A stretch of 5,897 bases of DNA, taken from positions 1-5,897 of the forward strand of contig JAKSDM010000105.1 of assembly GCA_022360135.1 (NCBI GenBank). Direction: 5' to 3'. The notes under the pieces are model-generated. The model worked only from the letters and a program-made list of their open reading frames with translations. It had not been told where the DNA came from and did no database searches. This DNA comes from Pseudanabaenales cyanobacterium. Lineage in GTDB: Bacteria > Cyanobacteriota > Cyanobacteriia > Phormidesmidales > Phormidesmidaceae. This document shows, in pieces, positions 1 to 4,101 of the stretch; within the stretch, counting starts at the first letter, position 1; every line of letters starts with the position of its first letter. The position numbers and the translations under genes were made by a program.

Positions 1-45
1 GCCTTGTTGCTAGATGTCGATACAGCAAGTTTGCTGGAATACTAA
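1..45 (+). CDS. Possible C-terminal tail of a gene truncated by the window edge
   Basis: The first frame is open from base 1 to a TAA at 43-45 and encodes 14 residues ending in LLEY. It is far too short to identify. It is listed because an upstream gene ending here would fit the spacing to the next gene. Chance alone could give this, and the competing frame from base 3 is longer. Confidence 0.2.
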   Translation, partial: ALLLDVDTASLLEY

Positions 46-93
46 ATCAGGTTCTGTCGAATAATTTTGACACTGAGACAGTCGGTTCGAAAG

Positions 94-109
94 GTACCCC
101 TAGGGGTAC
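94..109. repeat. Perfect 16-bp palindrome
   Basis: GTACCCCTAGGGGTAC equals its own reverse complement over all 16 bases. As RNA it could only fold with a very tight loop, and no T-run follows on either strand, so it is a poor terminator. It is better read as a symmetric protein-binding site or a relic of a mobile-element end. No second copy was found in the window. Confidence 0.6.
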
Positions 110-272
110 TGTTGGAATCAGTAATGGTCTGCAAAAATGGCCGCTATAGGTGTATCAAAGCTTCACGGCTTCAGAACCCAATCGGCCTCAAATCGATAGG
201 GTGTTTTGAAGTGTGAGTTTCTGGAAGACTCCAACGGAATCCCCCAATTCGAACAGATTTGGCAGTGTCGTA

Positions 273-716
273 ATGGAAAGCCTCAACAAATTTATCAACA
301 GTAATCCTGACCCCCGAGAACTCAAGCGAGCCATCGCCGTCAAAATGAGTCTTCAAGGGTACACTCACTCAAAGATCATGGCGATATTGGGAGTTTCTTC
401 AGGATTTATCAGTACCTGGAAGGTTCGCTTCGAAGCTGACGGTGTAGCCGGGATAAAATTAGCTTATAAAGGCGGGCAAGGCTATCTTGGCCCAATCCAA
501 AAGCAGGCCGTCATTGACTGGCTTAAAGCTAAAGCCGACTGGAATTTAAGGGAATTGAAGCATCATCTGGCTGAGCGCTATGGCGTTGTCTTTCAGTCCA
601 AGCAAAGCTATTACGATCTATTTAAGGAAGCTGGAATTAGCTGGAAAAAATCCCAGAAGCGCCAACTCCAAAAAAAACCAGCATTAGTCGCAGCCCAAAA
701 AGAATTGTCGAGCTAA
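273..716 (+). pseudogene. IS630-type transposase N-terminal half (orfA-like), without a DDE domain
   Basis: The 147-residue product matches the pattern of the first ORF of cyanobacterial IS630-family elements: a helix-turn-helix followed by a winged-helix segment that binds transposon ends. Numbering from this start, the first HTH lies at about residues 30-55 (GYTHSKIMAILGVSSGFIS). The second DNA-binding segment lies at about 75-125 and includes SKQSYYDLFKEAGISWKK. The reading ends in KKPALVAAQKELSS, where family members normally continue, often through a frameshift, into the catalytic part with the DECH-type acidic motif. No such motif occurs in any plus frame of 717-844. A GTG at 213 would add 20 residues; I prefer the ATG at 273 because the protein then begins MESLNKF, as relatives do. 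Neither start has a clear ribosome binding site. It cannot transpose alone. It is probably an IS remnant; a retained small DNA-binding protein is the alternative. Confidence 0.75.
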
Positions 717-724
717 ACGTTTGA

Positions 725-746
725 GGTAGTAGGTGGTAGGCAGGGG
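725..746 (+). repeat. Degenerate 7-bp G-rich repeat (TAGTAGG/TGGTAGG type)
   Basis: Just after the IS630-type ORF the sequence runs through TAGTAGG, TGGTAGG and CAGGGG, a roughly 7-bp periodic G-rich tract. This resembles the heptanucleotide repeats common between cyanobacterial genes. It may mark where the IS remnant ends and host DNA resumes. Confidence 0.45.
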
Positions 747-809
747 CTCAGAAGGCCATTCTGTACGGATACTGCTGGCTAATTCGTAATATCGTGAGCA
801 CGTCTGAAG

Positions 810-822
810 GCCCTCTAAGGGC
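810..822. terminator. Short GC hairpin between convergent genes
   Basis: GCCCT-CTA-AGGGC forms a 5-bp stem with a 3-base loop in the 128-bp gap where the IS630-type ORF (plus) and dinB (minus) converge. Position and stem suit a shared terminator. Neither strand has a good T-run after the stem: plus continues AAGAAAATTATTC and minus continues CTTCAGACG. The call is therefore tentative. Confidence 0.3.
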
Positions 823-844
823 AAGAAAATTATTCTTTCAGGGT

Positions 845-1963
845 CTACAAAGTCAGACTGAGTTGCACATATTGGAGTTCTGAAGCGTCAACCAAATGGG
901 AGATGGTAATGCCCAGGAGTCGCACCTTTTTGCGATCGCCCACATGGGCCCACAATAACTCCCGCGCCAACCCATAGATCGCCGACGCCTCTCGGATCGG
1001 TTCACTCAAGGTTTGACTGCGGGTAATTTGCTGGTAATCGGCATATTTGATTTTCAGCGTCAGCGTATGGCCAGACTGTTTCTGCGTATCCAACCTTTCG
1101 GCGACACGCTGCGCCAATCGTTCTAATTCGGCAAACATTTGATCCAGACTGGCCAAATCTTCGGCAAAGGAATTTTCCGCCCCCACCGATTTGCGAATTC
1201 GATTTGGATTCACCGGGCGTTCATCCTGGGCCCGAGCCACCCGGTAGTAAAACCGTCCTACCTTACCAAACCGCTTCACCAAATCGGCTTCTGACCATTG
1301 CTTCAAATCAGCGCCGGTTTGGATGCCCAACGCCCGCATTTTTTCGGCGGTGACCTGCCCAATGCCATGAAATTTGTTGATCGGTAAGGTTTCCACAAAC
1401 GTCTCAGCCTGGTCAGGCGCAATCAGACATAAGCCATTGGGTTTATTTACACCAGAGGCGATTTTGGCCAAGAATTTGTTCATAGAGACGCCAGCGGAAG
1501 CCGTGAGTTGGGTGGCTTCCAGAATTTCTCGCTTGATCGCCTTGGCAATCGCCACAGCGGAGGGAATATTGGGCTTATTCTGCGTCACATCCAAATAGGC
1601 TTCATCCAAAGCCAGCGGTTCTACCAGGTCGGTGTAGCGGTGAAAGATAGCCCGGATCTGTTGAGACACCTGGCGGTAAATGTCGAACCGAGGTTGGATG
1701 AAAATCAGATCTCGGCATTTCTGCTGGGCCGTGCGAGCGGGCATAGCGGCATGAATGCCAAATTTCCGCGCTTCATAGCTAGCCGCCGCCACCGCCCCCC
1801 GCTGCTCCGGTCGCCCCCCCACCACAATCGGTTTGCCGCGATAGGCCGGGTTGTCCCGCTGCTCTACCGAAGCGTAGAAAGCATCCATATCGATGTGAAT
1901 GATTTTGCGGCATCTAGAAGCACGAGACAGAAGACCAAGGGAGCGAGGCAATCCAAAATCCAA
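845..1963 (-). CDS. dinB: DNA polymerase IV (Y-family translesion polymerase)
   Basis: This is an error-prone, proofreading-free polymerase that extends past damaged template bases in the cytoplasm. In the 372-residue reading, the metal-binding residues are D25 in HIDMDAFYASVE and D120-E121 in LALDEAYLDVT, and Y30 is the likely steric gate against ribonucleotides. YEARKFGIHAAMP (63-75) and SAGVSMNKFLAKIAS (156-170) are typical palm and finger motifs. A helix-hairpin-helix segment covers about 195-220 (GIGQVTAEKMRALGI). The little-finger domain occupies about 260-360. The protein ends in QLSLTL, a good match to the sliding-clamp binding motif at the end of DinB proteins. It appears intact; the family is usually about 350 residues. 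The excess is a 17-residue N-terminal extension before CRKIIHIDMD. The first start is a TTG inside a 7-bp tandem repeat; a TTG at codon 5 is an alternative. Neither has a clear ribosome binding site. It lies 47 bp downstream of the rhomboid gene on the same strand and may be co-transcribed. No LexA box was recognised. Confidence 0.96.
   Translation of the reverse strand: MDFGLPRSLGLLSRASRCRKIIHIDMDAFYASVEQRDNPAYRGKPIVVGGRPEQRGAVAAASYEARKFGIHAAMPARTAQQKCRDLIFIQPRFDIYRQVSQQIRAIFHRYTDLVEPLALDEAYLDVTQNKPNIPSAVAIAKAIKREILEATQLTASAGVSMNKFLAKIASGVNKPNGLCLIAPDQAETFVETLPINKFHGIGQVTAEKMRALGIQTGADLKQWSEADLVKRFGKVGRFYYRVARAQDERPVNPNRIRKSVGAENSFAEDLASLDQMFAELERLAQRVAERLDTQKQSGHTLTLKIKYADYQQITRSQTLSEPIREASAIYGLARELLWAHVGDRKKVRLLGITISHLVDASELQYVQLSLTL
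932..939. repeat. HIP1 octamer GCGATCGC
   Basis: This is an exact copy of the highly iterated palindrome of cyanobacterial genomes, inside dinB. It supports the taxonomic call and has no known local function. Confidence 0.85.
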
Positions 1964-1984
1964 AATCCAAAATCCAAAATCAAC
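1950..1984. repeat. Heptanucleotide tandem repeat (AATCCAA)n
   Basis: Four exact copies of AATCCAA occupy 1950-1977, followed by a partial copy beginning AATC. This is the short tandemly repeated repetitive (STRR) type known from cyanobacteria. It overlaps the TTG used as the longest dinB start at 1963, so the first residues of that reading come from repeat sequence and would change with copy number. Confidence 0.9.
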
Positions 1985-1990
1985 TCCAAA

Positions 1991-2008
1991 CCCTTTACCC
2001 TTTACCCC
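1991..2008. repeat. Second heptanucleotide repeat (CCCTTTA)2
   Basis: Two exact copies of CCCTTTA are followed by CCCC, immediately beside the AATCCAA array and 2 bp beyond the rhomboid stop codon. The unit differs in sequence but keeps the 7-bp period. Together the two arrays fill nearly the whole gap between the rhomboid gene and dinB. Confidence 0.8.
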
Positions 2009-2010
2009 AA

Positions 2011-2745
2011 TTAACCTGTCTCCTCAGGACCCGAAACCGCCCCATCTTCCATACGCTGATCAAACAAACCAAAGAGGGGGCCAAGCACGGCGCCGAAAAC
2101 AAATCCGCCAGCATGGGCCCAATAAGCGACGCCGCCGCCTTCCATACCGACAGTAGTGGGGACTTCTAGGCTGGCGACGCCGTAGAAGGCTTGTTGCAGA
2201 AACCAGATACCGAGATAGAGAATGGCTGGAATTCGGACTGTCGTCAGGAAGATGCCGATCGGAACCAGGGTGAGAATCCTGACGGTTGGGAAGCGAAAAA
2301 TGTAAGCCCCCATAATCCCTGCGATCGCGCCGCTGGCCCCCAAGGACGGTACGCTAGACCCAAAGTTGAAGAACCACTGGGTAAAGACCGCTAACACACC
2401 GCAGGCCAGATAAAAGATCAGGAACTTAAGGCGTCCCAACTGTTCCTCTACATTGTTGCCAAAAATCCACAAGTAGAGCATATTACCCGCCAGATGCAGA
2501 AATCCAGCATGGAGGAACTGACTGGTAATCAGCGTCATCCATTCATGCAGGCTAAAAGCAGATAAGCCGCTTTCAAAGCTAATCGTTAATTCCTGGGGGA
2601 CAACCGCCCAATTTCGAAAGAATTCAACTAGCTCTGGGGGAGATAGGGTGAGTTCATAGAGAAAAATTAGGACATTGAGAACAATCAAACCGTAGGTAAC
2701 ATACGGCGTAATGGATACCGGATTTTCGTCTCGTAGAGGAACCAC
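2011..2745 (-). CDS. Rhomboid-family intramembrane serine protease
   Basis: This polytopic inner-membrane protease of 244 residues cleaves transmembrane segments of substrate proteins within the bilayer. The catalytic serine is S138 in GASGAIAGIMGAY at the start of TM4, and the partner histidine is H211 in AHAGGFVFGAVLG in TM6. H84 and N88 in HLAGNML (TM2) match the oxyanion-site His and Asn of GlpG-type rhomboids. Approximate membrane segments are 14-34, 75-97, 105-126, 134-152, 158-190 and 205-227, the basic six-helix core. A long loop (35-72) lies between TM1 and TM2, and the C-terminal tail is acidic. The start is a GTG giving MVPLRDENP, a form I recall from cyanobacterial rhomboids. An AGAAGA a few bases upstream is only a weak ribosome binding site. 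All catalytic residues are present, so it should be active; the substrate is unknown. It is divergent from the XRE regulator across 88 bp and lies upstream of dinB on the same strand. Confidence 0.94.
   Translation of the reverse strand: MVPLRDENPVSITPYVTYGLIVLNVLIFLYELTLSPPELVEFFRNWAVVPQELTISFESGLSAFSLHEWMTLITSQFLHAGFLHLAGNMLYLWIFGNNVEEQLGRLKFLIFYLACGVLAVFTQWFFNFGSSVPSLGASGAIAGIMGAYIFRFPTVRILTLVPIGIFLTTVRIPAILYLGIWFLQQAFYGVASLEVPTTVGMEGGGVAYWAHAGGFVFGAVLGPLFGLFDQRMEDGAVSGPEETG
2321..2328. repeat. HIP1 octamer GCGATCGC
   Basis: This is an exact HIP1 copy inside the rhomboid gene, near the codons for the catalytic-serine region. Confidence 0.85.
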
Positions 2746-2810
2746 AGGCGATCTTCTTGCTAGCGAATCGATCTAGGATTTAGGTTAGCGGGTTCATCGT
2801 GTTCACTCAC

Positions 2811-2823
2811 CACTAGCCTAGTG
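2811..2823. promoter_or_regulatory. Operator-like inverted repeat in the divergent promoter region
   Basis: CACTAG-C-CTAGTG is a perfect 6+1+6 inverted repeat whose right edge is 10 bp before the XRE-type gene's ATG. A looser outer pairing, TCACT with AGTG(T)GA, surrounds it. The size and symmetry suit a dimeric XRE-type repressor, so autoregulation of the 2834 gene, and perhaps control of the divergent rhomboid gene, is a reasonable inference. I could not place convincing -35/-10 boxes for either gene in the 88-bp gap. Confidence 0.45.
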
Positions 2824-2833
2824 TGATTTTGGC

Positions 2834-3325
2834 ATGAAAAAGGGCAGCAAGTACTATCCGCTCTTTGAGCATCTCTGCAGTGCTGATCAGCCTGAAATAA
2901 CCTTGACCATTCCTGACATCGAAGCGCTTATTGACGGCGTCTTACCCGCAACAGCCTGGAGTCAAAAAGCCTGGTGGAGCAATCGCAGCAAAGGGGCCTT
3001 GCAGGCTGCAGCCTGGATTAACGCTGGATACCATACGACAACAGTCAATCTACAACAGCAGACGATTACCTTCCGTCAGTTTGAGGCTGAGTACACGATT
3101 CAACGGAGAGACGGAAAGGTGCTATGGAATCGAGACGCCATCAAAGCCTTGCGTCTCCACATGGGCTTGACCCAAGCAGAATTCGCCAGCCAACTGGGGG
3201 TGCGCCAGCAAACCATTAGCGAATGGGAAAACGGTGTTTATGGACCCACTCGTTCGACCTCAAAGCACCTGGAGCTAGTGGCGGAAAAAGCCAAATTTAC
3301 TTACGGAGAAACGAAGCAAGAATAA
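2834..3325 (+). CDS. Two-domain XRE-family transcriptional regulator
   Basis: This 163-residue protein has two parts. Residues 101-155 form a Cro/C1-type helix-turn-helix (AIKALRLHMGLTQAEFASQLGVRQQTISEWENG), with the recognition helix around RQQTISEWE. Residues 5-82 are a separate domain with YYPLFEHL, ITLT, LP at 37-38, the WW pair at 47-48 and AAAWINAGY. From memory this resembles the uncharacterised domain DUF7662. Its pattern of conserved tryptophans and a beta strand (TVNLQQQTITFRQF) suggests a small fold for ligand or protein binding, but its role is unknown. The expected job is DNA binding and repression, with the N-terminal domain as sensor or partner surface (inferred). The ATG follows a weak leader without a clear Shine-Dalgarno sequence, and an inverted repeat lies just upstream. 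No toxin-like partner is adjacent on the plus strand, so a toxin-antitoxin role is not supported. Confidence 0.82.
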   Translation: MKKGSKYYPLFEHLCSADQPEITLTIPDIEALIDGVLPATAWSQKAWWSNRSKGALQAAAWINAGYHTTTVNLQQQTITFRQFEAEYTIQRRDGKVLWNRDAIKALRLHMGLTQAEFASQLGVRQQTISEWENGVYGPTRSTSKHLELVAEKAKFTYGETKQE

Positions 3326-3340
3326 AACCAATTATTTTTT

Positions 3341-3370
3341 GACATTTATCCGGTAAACCGCTAAATTGTC
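3341..3370. repeat. Imperfect 30-bp palindrome downstream of the XRE gene
   Basis: GACA-TTTA-tc-CGGT-AA-ACCG-c-TAAA-t-TGTC folds into a 12-pair stem with small bulges and a 2-base centre, beginning 16 bp after the XRE stop. The T-run (TTTTTT) precedes it on the plus strand instead of following it, so it is not a standard terminator for the XRE gene. It could be a weak terminator, a binding site or a mobile-element relic. A TTGACA at 3339-3344 overlaps its left edge and has a poor -10 (TAAATT) 17 bp on. Confidence 0.45.
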
Positions 3371-3502
3371 ATAGTACATTGAAACCAATGCACGACTTAA
3401 AGCATTCCCCATACCGCTGACATCAACTTTCTTCTGGTTGCCCTTAATCCAAGCTTGAGGGCGCACAGTCGCACGCTCATTTATCCAGATTGAGCGGCTA
3501 TC

Positions 3503-3508
3503 TATAAA
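3503..3508 (+). promoter_or_regulatory. Possible -10 box for the 3559 gene
   Basis: TATAAA matches five of six bases of the sigma70 -10 consensus and lies 50 bp before the ATG, leaving a leader of about 40 bases. The best -35 at normal spacing (TTTATC, 3480-3485) is poor, so an activator-dependent or alternative-sigma promoter is possible. It is the most likely promoter site in the 3326-3558 gap, but unproven. Confidence 0.3.
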
Positions 3509-3547
3509 TTTGAAATCGGTATGGCGTCAAACCCAATGGAACACACC

Positions 3548-3551
3548 GGAG
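3548..3551 (+). promoter_or_regulatory. Ribosome binding site of the 3559 gene
   Basis: GGAG stands 7 bases before the ATG at 3559. It is the clearest Shine-Dalgarno sequence in the window and supports this short frame being translated from that ATG. Confidence 0.65.
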
Positions 3552-3558
3552 TAAATTT

Positions 3559-3780
3559 ATGACTTCTGAACGTAAACCCTTTCCTCTGCCTAGCTCTTCA
3601 GACCCTGAAATCCTGCGAGTGATTGCGGTGGGATCACTCAAAGCGGTTGAGAATTTTGTATTGACCCAGTATCGACTGGGTTACGCCGAAATTCGGGAAT
3701 GGTCAAAACCACTGCCTTCGCCGAATTCTGGCGAGGTGATGCGGATTTTGACGAAACGGATTGCCCTCGATAATTCTTAG
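3559..3780 (+). CDS. Small hypothetical protein, 73 residues
   Basis: The product is short, probably cytoplasmic, and has no signal peptide or membrane segment. After a proline- and serine-rich start (residues 7-16) comes a predicted helix-strand pattern, ILRVIAVGSLKAVENFVLTQYRLGYAEIREWSKPLP (18-53). The tail GEVMRILTKRIAL (59-70) ends basic. The AEIREWS-x-PLP segment and GEVMRIL give the impression of a conserved cyanobacterial family of similar length, but I can attach no function. A good GGAG at 7-base spacing supports the start. It stands alone, with gaps of more than 200 bp on both sides. It has no cysteine, so it is unlikely to bind metal through thiols. Confidence 0.75.
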   Translation: MTSERKPFPLPSSSDPEILRVIAVGSLKAVENFVLTQYRLGYAEIREWSKPLPSPNSGEVMRILTKRIALDNS

Positions 3781-3785
3781 TGGAG

Positions 3786-3820
3786 ATGGGGTGTAGGGTA
3801 TAGGGTGTGAGGCGTAGGGT
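3786..3820 (+). repeat. Degenerate heptameric GTAGGGT-type repeat
   Basis: Beginning 5 bp after the stop codon of the 3559 gene, the sequence cycles through GTAGGGT, ATAGGGT, GTGAGGC and GTAGGGT at 7-bp spacing. This is another STRR-like array, here on the plus strand and G-rich. Confidence 0.65.
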
Positions 3821-3906
3821 AAGCAGAGGACTCGCTTCGGTCAAGTTTTCGGTTTTTCGCCCAACCTTGAACCGGCTTAAATGACATACCCCCGAACCCT
3901 TAAGAA

Positions 3907-3935
3907 AAACTGAGGCAAGACTCCGCAGCCAGTTT
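3907..3935 (+). terminator. Possible stem-loop terminator after the 3559 gene
   Basis: AAACTG-(AG)-GC pairs with GC-CAGTTT around an 11-base loop, an 8-bp stem with one 2-base bulge. Flanking A/T bases could extend it. The bases after it (AATACTGCC) are not a T-run, and it lies about 125 bp beyond the stop codon. An overlapping alternative pairs GAGGCA (3912-3917) with TGCCTC (3941-3946). It is listed as the best candidate in the gap only. Confidence 0.25.
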
Positions 3936-4034
3936 AATACTGCCTCCCCACACCCCGCCCCCTACCCCCCTTCTCCTTATCTTGATCCCAGACAAGGCTG
4001 AAATCAGCTACCCTCTAGTCATCACCCAACCTTT

Positions 4035-4064
4035 TTGCCGAACAAAGCTTTTGCAAAATAGGAT
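4035..4064 (+). promoter_or_regulatory. Possible sigma70 promoter of the helicase gene
   Basis: TTGCCG (4035-4040) and TAGGAT (4059-4064) are separated by 18 bp and lie in an A/T-rich stretch 38 bp before the GTG start. Each box matches four of six consensus bases. Position and spacing are good and the matches moderate. Confidence 0.35.
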
Positions 4065-4101
4065 AAAGTGAATACGCTTACTGCTGTATTGCGTCTTATT
4101 T

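Larger units (their letters stand above)
1..272. other. Left-edge region without a convincing gene
   Basis: Two plus-strand frames are open from the window edge. One runs 1-45 and ends in TAA with the tail ALLLDVDTASLLEY, which would fit the last residues of a protein starting outside the window. The other runs 3-149 and ends in TAG after about 48 codons that include a GTPRGTVG stretch. They overlap, so at most one is real, and neither can be assigned to a family. The region may also hold the left end of the IS630-type remnant that follows, but I could not find a terminal inverted repeat matching the far side of that gene. A perfect palindrome at 94-109 is listed separately. Confidence 0.4.
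3332..3526 (-). pseudogene. Unidentified minus-strand open frame, possible gene remnant
   Basis: A frame of 64 codons plus TAA is open between a TGA at 3527-3529 and the stop at 3332-3334. It has no ATG near its left end; the first usable start is a GTG at codon 21. The translation looks protein-like, with FKFIDSRSIWINERATVRPQ, then KKVDVSGMGNALSRALVSM, then YYDNLAVYRI near the end. A GTG at 3542-3544 upstream reads five codons into the TGA, so a real gene could have been broken here. I do not recognise the family. An open frame of this length arises by chance fairly often, so composition is the only support. Confidence 0.3.
3781..4101. other. Repeat-rich intergenic region before the helicase gene
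   Basis: No frame in the 321-bp gap reads as protein. At 3786-3820 it holds a G-rich tract of degenerate TAGGGTG/TAGGGTA units of about 7 bp, and at 3944-3972 a C-rich tract with CCACACCCCGCCCCCTACCC-like sequence, roughly the inverted counterpart. Several possible stem-loops lie between them. From about 4030 the sequence turns A/T-rich and may hold the helicase promoter. No tRNA or small-RNA gene was recognised. Confidence 0.6.

Noticed and set aside
67..72. TTGACA as a -35 box for the IS630-type ORF
   Set aside because: No -10-like hexamer at 16-18 bp spacing, and it is 200 bp from the start codon.
81..97. GGTTCGAA resembling a tRNA T-loop
   Set aside because: The flanking five bases on each side (GTCGG and GGTAC) do not pair, and no acceptor or anticodon arm can be drawn.
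171..368. 65-codon minus-strand frame
   Set aside because: It overlaps the IS630-type gene antisense and has no family resemblance; treated as a shadow.
1374..2014. Plus-strand frames of 74 and 168 codons antisense to dinB
   Set aside because: dinB on the other strand has all polymerase motifs; these frames run through it and the repeat array without recognisable domains.
1899..2394. Plus-strand frames across the dinB start and the rhomboid gene
   Set aside because: They translate tandem repeat and antisense rhomboid sequence, giving low-complexity or charged products with no motif.
2931..3170. 79-codon plus frame inside the XRE gene
   Set aside because: Shadow in another frame of a gene with a clear HTH domain.
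2834..3780. Toxin-antitoxin or defence island built on the XRE regulator
   Set aside because: The nearest neighbours show no nuclease, kinase or RelE/HigB-like motifs, and the next gene is 233 bp away.
3638..3844. 68-codon minus frame over the 3559 gene
   Set aside because: Its N-terminal part is repeat sequence (LLTLRLTPYTLHP) and the rest is antisense to a frame with a good ribosome binding site.
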